Origin: Mesorhizobium terrae | GTDB taxonomy: Bacteria > Pseudomonadota > Alphaproteobacteria > Rhizobiales > Rhizobiaceae | Length of the DNA stretch: 64,000 nt | Direction: 5' to 3' | NCBI RefSeq assembly: GCF_008727715.1 | Contig: NZ_CP044218.1 | Coordinates: forward strand, 248,001 to 312,000 | Shown: positions 55,310 to 64,000 of the stretch, piece by piece | Numbering within the stretch: the first letter of the stretch is position 1 | How the letters are laid out: every line of letters begins with the position of its first letter | Made by a program: the position numbers and the translations under genes | The notes under the pieces: model-generated | Told to the model about the DNA's origin: nothing | Database searches by the model: none | What the model saw: the letters and a program-made list of their open reading frames with translations, nothing else

Positions 55310-56142
55310 GCAAGCCTTACGACCCTTCCAAGGAAGGCGCTGAGATGTCGTTCAAGGAGCGTATGTCCTATGGCGACTATCTGCATCTCGAACGCGTGCT
55401 GGATGCGCAGGAGCCGCTATCGACCGCGCATGACGAGCTGTTGTTCATCATCCAGCACCAGACGTCCGAACTGTGGATGAAGCTGGCGATCCATGAGATC
55501 CGCTCGGCCATGCGCGCGATCCGGGCCGACCGGCCACAGCCTGCCTTCAAGATGCTGACCCGGGTGGCGCGCATCTTCGAACAGCTCAACAATTCCTGGG
55601 ACGTGCTGCGCACGATGACACCCAGCGAATACACCGAGTTCCGCAATTCGCTCGGCCAGTCGTCGGGTTTCCAGTCCTATCAATACCGGGCCGTCGAATT
55701 CCTGGTCGGCAACCGCAATACGGCGATGCTCGGCCCGCACGCCCATGACCCGGAGCTGATCGCCAAGCTTGAGGGCATCTTGGCCGAACCCAGCCTCTAT
55801 GACGAGGCGCTGCAGCTTTTGTCACGCAACGGCTTCGATATCGGCCCCGATGCGAGCCGCACCGACTGGCGCGAGACCCGCGAAGAGAATCCGCAGGTGC
55901 TGGAAGCCTGGAAGGCGGTCTATGCGGCACCGCAGAAATATTGGGATCTCTACGAGCTCGCCGAGAAGCTGGTCGATTTCGAGGATTATTTCCGGCGCTG
56001 GCGTTTCAACCACGTCACCACGGTCGAGCGCATCATCGGCCTGAAGCGCGGCACCGGCGGCACAGGCGGCGTCTCCTATCTGCGCAAGATGCTGGAGGTG
56101 GTGCTGTTCCCGGAACTTTGGAACGTTCGCACCCGGCTGTAG
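55306..56142 (+). CDS. kynA: Tryptophan 2,3-dioxygenase
   Basis: A 278-residue haem dioxygenase opening the tryptophan indole ring to N-formylkynurenine. [33 protein letters not shown], the haem-ligand region [16 protein letters not shown] and [13 protein letters not shown] are clear. Last gene of the plus-strand unit. Confidence 0.97.
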   Translation: MSKPYDPSKEGAEMSFKERMSYGDYLHLERVLDAQEPLSTAHDELLFIIQHQTSELWMKLAIHEIRSAMRAIRADRPQPAFKMLTRVARIFEQLNNSWDVLRTMTPSEYTEFRNSLGQSSGFQSYQYRAVEFLVGNRNTAMLGPHAHDPELIAKLEGILAEPSLYDEALQLLSRNGFDIGPDASRTDWRETREENPQVLEAWKAVYAAPQKYWDLYELAEKLVDFEDYFRRWRFNHVTTVERIIGLKRGTGGTGGVSYLRKMLEVVLFPELWNVRTRL

Positions 56143-56180
56143 AACGCTTGAGCTGTTGGCTTAAGCATTGCCAAGATGAC

Positions 56181-56310
56181 GCCGCCCCTCATCTGCCTGC
56201 CGGCATCTTCTCCCCGTGAAGAACGGGGAGAAGAGAGATTGGCCGCAACGCCGCCGCCGCCTCTCCCCGTTCTTCACGGGGAGAGGGTAAGGGTGAGGGG
56301 CAGCGCCCAC
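56181..56310. repeat. RIME-like intergenic mosaic element, copy 2
   Basis: Two hairpins, CTTCTCCCCGTG...CGGGGAGAAG (56207-56233) and CTCTCCCCGTTC...CGGGGAGAG (56261-56285), flanked by CCCCTCAT and GTGAGGGG ends. Same type as 29286-29412. Confidence 0.78.
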
Positions 56311-56336
56311 GGCCGAGCAAAAAACGTCGAACCTGT

Positions 56337-56774
56337 TTAGTCTGGCACCACCGCCGTCGCCTGGATTTCCACCAGCGCCTCGTCCTCGACCAGCCCGGAG
56401 ACCTGGACGACTGCCATGGCAGGGAAATTGCGGCCCATGGTCGCCTTCCAGGCCGCGCCGATCTCCTTCAGCGAAGCCGAATAGGCTTTGCGGTCGAGCA
56501 CATACCAGGTCATGGTGGTGACGTGTTCGGGGCCGGCGCCGCCCTCGCGCAGGATGGCGACGATGTTTTCCAGCGTCTGCCTGATCTGGCCGGGCAGATC
56601 ATGCGCCTCGAATTTGCATTGACTGTTCCAGCCGATCTGGCCGCCGACGAAAATGGTGCGGCCGCGTGCTTCCATACCGTTGGCATAGCCGATGGGCTTG
56701 GCCCAGCCTTCCGGCTGCAGCACCCGGTGCGGCGTCGTGGCGGCCTTGTGTTCGGGCTTAACGGTCACGTTCAT
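56337..56774 (-). CDS. RidA family protein
   Basis: A 145-residue enamine/imine deaminase-type protein: GRTIFVGGQIGWNSQCKF, RQTLENIVAILREGGAG and the C-terminal VEIQATAVVPD are the family. RidA hydrolyses reactive enamines and imines to ketone and ammonia. In an aminobenzoyl-CoA pathway it could remove the amino group after ring reduction. Start at 56774 (GGAG five bases upstream); an ATG at 56789 overlapping the previous stop is possible. Confidence 0.88.
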   Translation of the reverse strand: MNVTVKPEHKAATTPHRVLQPEGWAKPIGYANGMEARGRTIFVGGQIGWNSQCKFEAHDLPGQIRQTLENIVAILREGGAGPEHVTTMTWYVLDRKAYSASLKEIGAAWKATMGRNFPAMAVVQVSGLVEDEALVEIQATAVVPD

Positions 56775-56785
56775 GTCTACTCCAG

Positions 56786-57979
56786 TCATTTCCCGGCACT
56801 TTTCATCAACTCACGGCCGATGATCAGCTTCTGAACTTCGGTGGCGCCCTCATAGATGCGCAGCGCGCGGATTTCGCGGTAAAGGCTCTCGGTGATCTCG
56901 CCGACGCGCACGCCGCGACCGCCGAACATCTGCAGCGCCTGGTCGATCACCCATTGCGCGTTCTCAGTGGCGGTCATCTTGGCCATTGCGGCCTCGCGCG
57001 TAATCGGCAATTTCTGCACGTCGCGCCGCCAGGCGGTGCGCACGGTGAGCAGCGATGCAGCGTCGATGGCCGTCGCCATCTCGCCCAGCGTGCTTTGCGC
57101 GGTCGGCAGGTCGGCCAGCGTCGCCCCGAACATTTTTCGTGATTTGGCATGCGCCACGGCTTCATCCAGCGCGCGGCGGGCGAAACCCAGAGCGGCGGCG
57201 GCGACGGACGGGCGGAAGATGTCAAGCGTGCGCATGGCGATCTTGAATCCCTCGCCCGGCTGGCCGAGCAGGTTCGCCGCCGGCACGCGGCAATTGTCGA
57301 AGCGGATGCGGGCAAGCGGATGCGGCGCGATGGTTTCGATGCGCTCGGCGATGTGGAAACCCGGCGTGTCGGCGAAAACCACGAAGGCCGAAATGCCGCG
57401 CGTGCCCGGCGCCTCGCCGGTGCGGGCAAAGACAGTGTAGACATCGGCGATGCCGCCGTTGGAGATGAACACCTTCTCGCCATTGAGCACGAATTCCTCG
57501 CCCCGCCGTTCGGCTGACGTGCTCATCGCCGCAACGTCGGAACCGGCCTCCGGCTCGGTCAATGCAAAGGCCGAGATCAGCTCACCCTTGGCGATTTTCG
57601 GCAGGATCGCCTGCTTGATCTGAGGCGAGCCCGACAGGCTGATGGCGCCGGTGCCCAGCCCCTGCATGGCGAAGGCGAAATCCGCCAGCCCGTCGGCATA
57701 GGCGAGCGTTTCGCGGATCAGGCAGAGCGAGCGGCTGTCGATCTCCGTCGCGGCGCCGCCAAATTCGGCCGGCACGCAGTGGCGCAGGAAGCCGCCGGCG
57801 CCCAGCTTGCGCACCAGGCCCTTGCAGGCGGTATCGGCATCGTGATGGTCGACATGGCCAAGGCCGCCGCCGGCGACAAAACGATCGAGATCGGCGGCCA
57901 AGGCCCTGTGACTGTCGGCGAAGAACGGCCAGTCGAGATGGTCGCGCGTCGGGCCGCTGGAACGCTGTTGGCTGTCCAT
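56786..57979 (-). CDS. Acyl-CoA dehydrogenase family protein
   Basis: A 397-residue FAD enzyme: [38 protein letters not shown] and the C-terminal [29 protein letters not shown] in parts (catalytic base region). It would desaturate the alicyclic CoA thioester. The stop overlaps the alternative RidA start; 2 bp gap to the hydratase. Confidence 0.9.
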   Translation of the reverse strand: MDSQQRSSGPTRDHLDWPFFADSHRALAADLDRFVAGGGLGHVDHHDADTACKGLVRKLGAGGFLRHCVPAEFGGAATEIDSRSLCLIRETLAYADGLADFAFAMQGLGTGAISLSGSPQIKQAILPKIAKGELISAFALTEPEAGSDVAAMSTSAERRGEEFVLNGEKVFISNGGIADVYTVFARTGEAPGTRGISAFVVFADTPGFHIAERIETIAPHPLARIRFDNCRVPAANLLGQPGEGFKIAMRTLDIFRPSVAAAALGFARRALDEAVAHAKSRKMFGATLADLPTAQSTLGEMATAIDAASLLTVRTAWRRDVQKLPITREAAMAKMTATENAQWVIDQALQMFGGRGVRVGEITESLYREIRALRIYEGATEVQKLIIGRELMKSAGK

Positions 57980-57981
57980 CG

Positions 57982-58824
57982 TCAGTTTCCTTCGAAGACC
58001 GGCTTCGACTTGGCGGCGAAAGCCTCGAAAGCGCGGCGGAAATCGCCGGTGGCCATGCAGATGGCCTGCGCCTGCGCTTCCGATTCGATCAGTTCCTCGA
58101 TGCCCATCGACCATTCCTGGTCGAGCATCTTCTTGGTCATGGCATGCGCGAACCAGGGGCCGTCGGCGAGATTGCGGGCGAAGCGCTGCGCCTCGGCCAA
58201 CATCACAGGGCGCTCATGCAGGGCATTGTAGAAACCCCAGGCGTGGCCTTCGGCCGCCGACAGCGAGCGGCCGGTGAACAGAAGCTCCGCCGCGCGGCCC
58301 TGGCCGATGATGCGCGGGAGAATGCCGCAGGCGCCCATGTCGGCGCCGGCGAGGCCAACGCGGGTGAACAGGAAGGCGGTCTTGGCCTCGGGCGTGGCGA
58401 CACGGTAATCGGCGCTCATCGCCAGGATGGCGCCGGCGCCGGCGCAGATGCCGTCGACGGCGGCGATGACAGGCTGCGGGCAGGCGCGGATCTGGCGCAC
58501 CAGATCGCCGGTCATGCGGGTGAAGGACAAGAGTTCCGGCATCGCCATCCTAGTCAGCGGCTCGATGATCTCGAACACGTCGCCACCCGAGGAGAAATTG
58601 TCGCCGGCACCGGTCAACACCACCGTGCGCACATCGCTTGCCTTGTGCAAGGAACGGAACAGGTCGCCCAGTTCCTCGTAGCTTTCGAAGGTCAGCGGGT
58701 TCTTGCGCTCCGGCCGGTTGAGCGTGATCGTCGCCACACGACCGTCCTCGTCGGTCTCGAAGAGGAAATGCTTGGCCTTGTGGCCCTTGAACGGGCGCTT
58801 CTTGTCCAGCATCGCGTTGGTCAT
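57982..58824 (-). CDS. Enoyl-CoA hydratase/isomerase family protein
   Basis: A 280-residue crotonase: oxyanion segments DNFSSGGDV and [17 protein letters not shown] with [21 protein letters not shown]. It adds water to, or opens, an unsaturated CoA ring. Starts at ATG 58824; a GTG immediately precedes it. Confidence 0.9.
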   Translation of the reverse strand: MTNAMLDKKRPFKGHKAKHFLFETDEDGRVATITLNRPERKNPLTFESYEELGDLFRSLHKASDVRTVVLTGAGDNFSSGGDVFEIIEPLTRMAMPELLSFTRMTGDLVRQIRACPQPVIAAVDGICAGAGAILAMSADYRVATPEAKTAFLFTRVGLAGADMGACGILPRIIGQGRAAELLFTGRSLSAAEGHAWGFYNALHERPVMLAEAQRFARNLADGPWFAHAMTKKMLDQEWSMGIEELIESEAQAQAICMATGDFRRAFEAFAAKSKPVFEGN

Positions 58825-58888
58825 CACTCATCCATCCTTGGCTTGGTTCGGCGAGCCGCAGAGGCGTCGCCCGATTTTTGTCTCGCCG

Positions 58889-59344
58889 TCAGTCGCTGGC
58901 CGACGGCGGCAGGAAATCCACGTCGTGCTCGGCCGAAAGCCTCACCACTTCCTCGACATCGGTCAGCTTGTGCAGCTTCTTGAACAGATCCTCGAGCCTG
59001 CCGGCCGGCGAGACCCAGAACAGCGCGCGCGCCGGCTTGTCCGACTTGTTGAAATAACCGTGCGGGATGCCACGCGGCATGCGCACCAGATCGCCGGCCT
59101 TTGCCGTGAACCACTTGCCGTCGAGCTTCAATTCCAGCTGCCCCTCCTGCACGAGGATGAATTCCTCCTGCATCGGGTGAATGTGAACCGGCACGAACTG
59201 GCCGGGATCGCTGTTGGTCTCGAAGGCAAAGCTGGAAGCGCAGGTCGCCTTTGGAAAATAGCGCTGGCCAAGAATGTTCCATTCGGTGCCGCCGAACCCG
59301 GTACCGTGTTCGGTAATGCCCTTTTCCAGTGCCTTGTCGGTCAT
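58889..59344 (-). CDS. Cupin domain protein
   Basis: A 151-residue small-barrel protein with metal-ligand motifs PVHIHPMQEEFILV and RGIPHGYF. In this operon it may be a ring-modifying or ligand-binding enzyme; its reaction is not known. 64 bp upstream of the hydratase start. Confidence 0.85.
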   Translation of the reverse strand: MTDKALEKGITEHGTGFGGTEWNILGQRYFPKATCASSFAFETNSDPGQFVPVHIHPMQEEFILVQEGQLELKLDGKWFTAKAGDLVRMPRGIPHGYFNKSDKPARALFWVSPAGRLEDLFKKLHKLTDVEEVVRLSAEHDVDFLPPSASD

Positions 59345-59371
59345 CCGTTCCTCCCCTTTTGTGATTTATCG

Positions 59372-60151
59372 TCAGCCGGTCATGACTTCGCCGCCGGCAA
59401 CCGCGATCGCCTGGCCGGTGATGGCGCTGGCGCCTTCCGACACCAGCCACAGCACGGCGTCGGCGACCTCCTGCGGCGCGACCAGCCTTCCCTGCGGATT
59501 GGAGCGTGCCAGATTGGCGCGTGCCTCGTCGGCGGTGCGCCCCGTCTTGCCGACGATGGTCTCGACCGCGCCATCGAGCAGCGGCGTGTCGGTGAAACCG
59601 GGGCAGACGGCGTTGACGGTGATGTCGCTGCGCGCCAGTTCCAGCGCCAGCGCCCGGGTCAGCCCGACAACGCCGTGCTTGGAGGCGCAGTAGGCGGAGA
59701 CGTAAGCGTAACCCGTCAGGCCCGCAGTGCTGGCGACGTTGACGATGCGGCCCTTGCCGGCCTTGCGGATCGACGGCAGCAATGCCTGCGTGACCAGGAA
59801 CGTGCCGGTCAGGTTGATGCCGATGACGCGGTTCCACAGCGCCGCGTCGGTGCGTTCGAACGGCGCCGACGGCGCCTCGCCGGCGCAATTGACCAGTACC
59901 GCCACCTCGCCGCAAGCGGCGATCGCCCTGGCGCTGCCGACGGCAATCGCCGCCGCATCGGTCACGTCGAAACCATCGATCACCACGGACTTGCCGCCCG
60001 TCGCCGCGATCTCCCTGGAAACCTCGTCCAGCGGCGCGGCATGACGGCCGGCCAGCGACACGACATGGCCACGGGCCGCCAGGGCCAGCGCGATGGCGCG
60101 GCCGATGCCGCTGCCGGCGCCAGTGACAAGGGCGTGACGCGGCTGGCTCAT
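59372..60151 (-). CDS. SDR family oxidoreductase
   Basis: A 259-residue NAD(P) dehydrogenase: VTGAGSGIG near the N-terminus, NCAGEAP and the YCASKHG catalytic Tyr/Lys segment. It may oxidise the 3-hydroxyacyl-CoA of the lower pathway. ATGA overlap with the preceding monooxygenase/reductase gene. Confidence 0.9.
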   Translation of the reverse strand: MSQPRHALVTGAGSGIGRAIALALAARGHVVSLAGRHAAPLDEVSREIAATGGKSVVIDGFDVTDAAAIAVGSARAIAACGEVAVLVNCAGEAPSAPFERTDAALWNRVIGINLTGTFLVTQALLPSIRKAGKGRIVNVASTAGLTGYAYVSAYCASKHGVVGLTRALALELARSDITVNAVCPGFTDTPLLDGAVETIVGKTGRTADEARANLARSNPQGRLVAPQEVADAVLWLVSEGASAITGQAIAVAGGEVMTG

Positions 60152-62472
60152 TTGCGGCCCGCCGCCTCGGCCGCCGCGCGCGCCAGATTGGTCTCATATT
60201 GCGCGCGGCCCGAATAATACTGCTTCGGCCAGAGCTGCCCGGCATAGCCGATCCTGGCGGCCTCGTGCATGACGAAGGCCGGGTCGGCGAGATGCGGGCG
60301 CGCGATGGCGCAGAGGTCGGCGCGACCGGCGGCGATAATCGAGTTGGCGTGGTCGGCCTCCGAGATCGCGCCGACGGCGACGGTCGAAACCTGCACCTCG
60401 TTGCGGATCTTGTCGGAGAACGGCGTCTGCCACAGGCGGCCGTAAACCGGCGCCTCCTCCTTGACCACCTGGCCCGACGAGCAGTCGATCAGGTCGGCGC
60501 CGGCATCCTTGAACATGCGGGCGAAGATCGCCGCATCCTCCGGCGTGTTGCCGCCGTCGGACCAGTCGTTGGTGGAAAGGCGTACCGAGATCGGCTTCTC
60601 TTCCGGCCAGACGGCGCGGATGGCGTGGAACACTTCCAGCGGATATTTCGCCCGCGCCGCATGATCGCCGCCATACTCGTCCTGGCGGCGATTGGTCAGC
60701 GGCGACAGGAAGGCGGACAGCAGATAGCCGTGCGCGCAATGCAGTTCGAGGATGTCGAAACCGATCTCGTCGGCCCATTTCGCGGCCCGGACGAAATCGC
60801 CCTTGATCCGCTCCATATCCTCGCGCGTGGCCGCGCGCGGCACCTCGGAATGCTTGAGATAGGGAATGGCGGAAGCCGAGATCAGCGGCCAGCCACCCTC
60901 GGTCACCGGCTGGTCGATGCCGTCCCAGGCAAGCTTGGTCGCGCCCTTGCGGCCGGCATGGCCAAGCTGGATGCCGATCTTGGCCGGCGTATCGCCGTGA
61001 ACGAATTCGACCACGCGCTTCCAGGCTTGCTTCTGCTCCTCGTTCCACAGGCCAAGGCAGCCGGGGGTGATGCGCGCGTCGGGAGACACGCAGGTCATTT
61101 CCGGGAACACCAGTGCCGCACCGCCCATGGCGCGCGAACCCAGATGAACGAGATGGAAATCGTTCGGCATGCCGTCCTTGGCCGAATACATCGCCATCGG
61201 CGAGACGATGACACGGTTGTGCAAGGTCATGCCACGCACCTTGAACGGCGTGAACATCGGCGGCACCGGCCTGCCATTGGGCTGGGCGGGCGCGCCGGCG
61301 CGCTCGGCGAACCAGCGCTCATAGCCTTCCAGCCAGTCCTTGTCGCGCAGGCGCAAATTCTCGTGGCTGATGCGCTGCGAGCGCGTCAGCATCGAATACA
61401 TGAACTGTTCCGGCTCCAGCGTGTCGGCATAACGCGTGCCAACCACCTCGAACCATTCCATGGCGTTGCGCGCCGCGTTCTGGATGCGGGCGACGTCGAC
61501 GCGGCGCACCTCTTCATAGGCCTCGAGCACGGCCGGGATGTTCTTGGCGTCGTGGCCGGCAATGTTGAACTGGTTGGTCAGTTCGATGGCGTCGTCGATG
61601 GCGAGCTTGGTGCCCGAGCCGATGGCGAAATGCGCGGTGTGGGCGCTGTCGCCCATCAAGACGACATGGCTGTTGCCGTTGAAATGGCTCCACTTGCCGC
61701 AGATCAGCCGGCCGAAATTCAGCCAGGCCGAGCCGCGCATATGGCGGGCATTGGTCATCAGGCTGTGGCCGTCGAGCGTCTCGGCGAACAGCTTCTCGCA
61801 GAAGGCGATCGACTGGTCCTGATCCATCTTGTCGATGCCGTGCGCCTGGAACACCTCGTCGGTGGTCTCGACGATGAAGGTCGAGGTGGTGTCGTCGAAA
61901 CGGTAGATATGCGCCTGGAACCAGCCATGCTCGGTGCGTTGGAAATCGAAGGTGAAGGCATCGAAGGCCTTGTTGGTGCCGAGCCAGATGAAGCGGTTCG
62001 GCCGGACCACCATATCGGGCTTGAAGACGTCGGCATATTTCGCCCGGATGCGCGAATTGACGCCATCCGAGGAGATGATGAGGTCGGCGTCGGGGAATTC
62101 CTGATCGCCCGTCACCTCGCGCTCGAACACCATCTCGACGCCGAGTTCGATGCAGCGGTCCTGCAGGATGTTGAGCATCTTCTTGCGGCCGATGCCGACG
62201 AAGCCATGGCCGGTGGTGCGGATCTTGCGACCCTTGAACACCAGTTCGATGTCGTCCCAATGATTGAAGGCGTCCTCGATGGTGGCCGCTGTCTCGGGGT
62301 CCCATTTGCGCATCGACTGCATGGTGGCGTCGGAGAAGACCACGCCCCAGCCAAAAGTGTCGTAGGGCCGATTGCGCTCGACCACGGTGACTTGATGCTC
62401 GGGGTTCTGCTTCTTCATCAGCAGGGCAAAATAGAGCCCGGCCGGTCCGCCGCCGATGCATACGATCTTCAT
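60148..62472 (-). CDS. 2-aminobenzoyl-CoA monooxygenase/reductase-type fusion
   Basis: A 774-residue fusion. The N-terminal flavin monooxygenase (about 1-390) has GGGPAG (7-12) and the second FAD motif [20 protein letters not shown]. The C-terminal old-yellow-enzyme domain (about 395-774) has [18 protein letters not shown] and GHAGRKG. This domain pair is known from Azoarcus evansii, where it hydroxylates and reduces 2-aminobenzoyl-CoA to a non-aromatic product; salicyloyl-CoA enzymes are similar. Start at 62472: GCGGAG lies six bases upstream. Confidence 0.88.
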   Translation of the reverse strand: MKIVCIGGGPAGLYFALLMKKQNPEHQVTVVERNRPYDTFGWGVVFSDATMQSMRKWDPETAATIEDAFNHWDDIELVFKGRKIRTTGHGFVGIGRKKMLNILQDRCIELGVEMVFEREVTGDQEFPDADLIISSDGVNSRIRAKYADVFKPDMVVRPNRFIWLGTNKAFDAFTFDFQRTEHGWFQAHIYRFDDTTSTFIVETTDEVFQAHGIDKMDQDQSIAFCEKLFAETLDGHSLMTNARHMRGSAWLNFGRLICGKWSHFNGNSHVVLMGDSAHTAHFAIGSGTKLAIDDAIELTNQFNIAGHDAKNIPAVLEAYEEVRRVDVARIQNAARNAMEWFEVVGTRYADTLEPEQFMYSMLTRSQRISHENLRLRDKDWLEGYERWFAERAGAPAQPNGRPVPPMFTPFKVRGMTLHNRVIVSPMAMYSAKDGMPNDFHLVHLGSRAMGGAALVFPEMTCVSPDARITPGCLGLWNEEQKQAWKRVVEFVHGDTPAKIGIQLGHAGRKGATKLAWDGIDQPVTEGGWPLISASAIPYLKHSEVPRAATREDMERIKGDFVRAAKWADEIGFDILELHCAHGYLLSAFLSPLTNRRQDEYGGDHAARAKYPLEVFHAIRAVWPEEKPISVRLSTNDWSDGGNTPEDAAIFARMFKDAGADLIDCSSGQVVKEEAPVYGRLWQTPFSDKIRNEVQVSTVAVGAISEADHANSIIAAGRADLCAIARPHLADPAFVMHEAARIGYAGQLWPKQYYSGRAQYETNLARAAAEAAGRK

Positions 62473-62547
62473 GGCCATCTCCGCTTGCTTCACGGTCCAG
62501 CGGACCGCGCGTCAACCATGAGACGAGTGTGGTCTGGATCGAAAGAT

Positions 62548-62567
62548 ATTTCAAGCTTAAAGTTATT
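62548..62567 (-). promoter_or_regulatory. Shared 20-bp element upstream of the monooxygenase/reductase
   Basis: On the minus strand AATAACTTTAAGCTTGAAAT, matching 52315-52334 at 17 of 20 positions in the same orientation. The core TTTAAGCTTGAA is nearly palindromic. Confidence 0.65.
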
Positions 62568-62693
62568 GGAATGCCGCGATAGTCATCGCCGATGAAGGCT
62601 TCCCCACAGGGAAAGGGCGAAACGAAAGCGCAGGCCTTCGGCCCAGGACCTGAAGAGAACGGGGAGCGAACTGCAAAAATCGTGGTGGAAACG

Positions 62694-63434
62694 CTACGCC
62701 GCCTTGCCGGCGTCGACACCTTCGAAGGTGACGAAAGCCTGCAGGGTGAAGGAGATGTGCTCGGTCATCAGCCCGCGGGCGCGTTCGATGTCGCGATCGA
62801 AGGCGGCATCCATCAGCGCGGTGTGATGGTCGATGCCCATGGCATCGTGCAAGGCAGCGACCGCCATTTCGAAATTGCCGCCACGGCCGCGCGCGGCGCG
62901 CAGCATCGGCGCAAGACTGAGAAAATGCTGGTGGCGGCGCAACTGGTCGTAGACCATCGCCTGGAAACGCAGCAGCCAGGCGGAACTGGCGGCACTGACG
63001 AGCGCGGCGTGAAAGGCGGCGTGACGCTCGTCCCACTCCTCGACCGCCGCCTCGGACGGGTCGTCCGGCGTGAACTTGCAACGCGAAAGCCGGTAATGCG
63101 CGGTGACCACGGCCGATTCCCATTCGGCCCCGCCCTTCTCGATCGATTCCTGCAGCAGCGGCAGCTCGACCACTTCCCGCGCCCGGATGAGGTCCTCCAG
63201 TTCGGCGCGCGACACGGGCGCGACGGCGAAGCCGCGGTTGGAGACGGCGGTGACCAGCTTTTCCGCTTCCAGCCTGGACAGGGCCTCGCGCAGCGGCGTC
63301 CAGCCGAAGCCGTAAGCCTGGTTCAGCGCGCCGAGCTTCAGCGGCGAGCCGGGCTCCAGCCGCGTGGTGAGGATGTCACGCCTCAACCGCGAATAGGCCG
63401 CTTCCGTCTTGGTCGAAGGCTCCTCACCCCGCAT
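62694..63434 (-). CDS. GntR-family regulator, FCD domain
   Basis: A 246-residue regulator: PLKLGALNQAYGFGWTPLREALSRLE forms the winged helix (in parts) and the FCD domain follows (REVVELPLLQESIEKGG). The ATG at 63434 follows GGAGG nine bases upstream. It lies between the anthranilate-CoA operon and the binding-protein gene and may regulate either. Confidence 0.9.
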   Translation of the reverse strand: MRGEEPSTKTEAAYSRLRRDILTTRLEPGSPLKLGALNQAYGFGWTPLREALSRLEAEKLVTAVSNRGFAVAPVSRAELEDLIRAREVVELPLLQESIEKGGAEWESAVVTAHYRLSRCKFTPDDPSEAAVEEWDERHAAFHAALVSAASSAWLLRFQAMVYDQLRRHQHFLSLAPMLRAARGRGGNFEMAVAALHDAMGIDHHTALMDAAFDRDIERARGLMTEHISFTLQAFVTFEGVDAGKAA

Positions 63435-63513
63435 CGCACTTTTCCTCCACGCAAGGATCATATATTTGGCGGACCTATCGGCAAAATAATATATCAAACA
63501 TCCACAGGGGATA

Positions 63514-63558
63514 GTTTATATATAAACCTTTTGACAAGGTTTGCCGACCCGTTATGAT
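63514..63558 (+). promoter_or_regulatory. Promoter and palindrome before the last gene
   Basis: GTTTATATATAAAC (63514-63527) is a perfect 14-bp palindrome. TTGACA (63531-63536), 16 bp, TATGAT (63553-63558) is a strong sigma70 promoter for the plus-strand binding-protein gene. Confidence 0.7.
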
Positions 63559-63611
63559 GCAGTCTGGGGCGCCGGGGAGAGACGGCGGCTTGCCAAATCT
63601 GGGAGGAAAAC

Positions 63612-64000
63612 ATGATTTTGTCGAAGTCCGGCTGGTTGTCCGGAATAGTACTTGCGGGTTCGCTCATCGCCAGCGTCGTCGCGGCGGCAGCCGACCCTAT
63701 CCGCATCGGCATCGCCAATTTCGGCGAGCATCCGCAGCTCAACGCCTCGATCGCCGGCTTCAAGAAGGCGCTGGCCGAAAACGGCTTCGTTGAAGGCAAG
63801 GATGTGGTGTTCACCGAGAGCCACACCAATTTCGACGCCACGCTGGTACCGCAGATGATCGAAAAGCTGAAGGCCGAGAAGCCGAAGCTGATCTACACCG
63901 TCACCACGCCGGTCTCGCAGATCGCCAAGCAGCAGCTTGCCGGCAGCGGCATCAACATCGTCTTCACCGCCGTCACCGATCCGGTCGCGGCCAAGCTGGT
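63612..64000 (+). CDS. TrpX-type ABC transporter substrate-binding protein (partial, runs off the window)
   Basis: The first 129 codons of a binding protein, cut by the window end. ATG at 63612 follows GGGAGGAAAA. A signal peptide (LSKSGWLSGIVLAGSLIASV, cleavage near AAAA-DPI) leads to IRIGIANFGEHPQLNASIAGFKKAL in parts and YTVTTPVSQIAKQQLA, typical of the ABC_sub_bind (TrpX, COG2984) group. Streptococcal members bind tryptophan. Next to tryptophan catabolism it may take up tryptophan, kynurenine or anthranilate. Confidence 0.85.
   Translation, partial: MILSKSGWLSGIVLAGSLIASVVAAAADPIRIGIANFGEHPQLNASIAGFKKALAENGFVEGKDVVFTESHTNFDATLVPQMIEKLKAEKPKLIYTVTTPVSQIAKQQLAGSGINIVFTAVTDPVAAKL

Overview
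The window reads as chromosome of a Mesorhizobium-type alphaproteobacterium (Hyphomicrobiales). The clearest markers are three tandem secreted DUF680 proteins, a family known almost only from Mesorhizobium. Supporting signs are a rhizobial agl alpha-glucoside operon, an atpIBEF'F operon of alphaproteobacterial layout, bacA, RIME-like mosaic repeats, a GTTC-N7-GTTC SOS box and high-GC coding. No rRNA, tRNA, CRISPR array, phage gene or insertion sequence was recognised.

Layout. 0-4 kb: an aldehyde dehydrogenase and the DUF680 trio, each with a conserved leader and its own terminator. 4-5 kb: a RibD-type reductase behind a strong palindrome. 5-13 kb: aglEFGAK with divergent aglR. 13-24 kb: housekeeping genes (small glycosyltransferase, SplB-type radical SAM protein with a LexA box, rnhB, atp operon, cell wall hydrolase, der, a TPR protein, a polysaccharide deacetylase). 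23-29 kb: bacA (AT-rich for this genome), an MFS exporter with a divergent LysR regulator, an M29 aminopeptidase, a DUF488 protein and an ArsC-like protein.

29-43 kb looks like a salvage and catabolic module for pentose-type sugars. It holds an ALDH16-type double aldehyde dehydrogenase, deoC, mtnA and mtnK, divergent from a one-permease ribose-type ABC importer. The two directions share a nearly symmetrical operator/promoter. After an ArsR-SRPBCC pair come a class II aldolase/short-chain dehydrogenase fusion and its SorC-type regulator. I infer uptake and cleavage of 5-methylthioribose, 5-deoxyribose or a similar sugar to DHAP plus an aldehyde that the dehydrogenases consume.

44-51 kb is an uncharacterised catabolic locus. 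One arm has an aminotransferase, an amino-acid-type binding protein and a permease. The divergent arm has a GntR regulator, a RutA-like flavin monooxygenase, a flavin reductase, an HpcH/HpaI aldolase and a V4R-domain protein. Two identical 15-bp GntR-type boxes serve the two arms.

51-64 kb encodes tryptophan breakdown through the CoA-dependent anthranilate route: kynA, an HGGYW-type formylkynurenine formamidase, kynU, a 2-aminobenzoate-CoA ligase, a flavin monooxygenase/old-yellow-enzyme fusion matching 2-aminobenzoyl-CoA monooxygenase/reductase, then an acyl-CoA dehydrogenase, enoyl-CoA hydratase, SDR, cupin and RidA. A GntR regulator and the start of a TrpX-type binding-protein gene close the window. 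A shared 20-bp element precedes the ligase and the monooxygenase/reductase.
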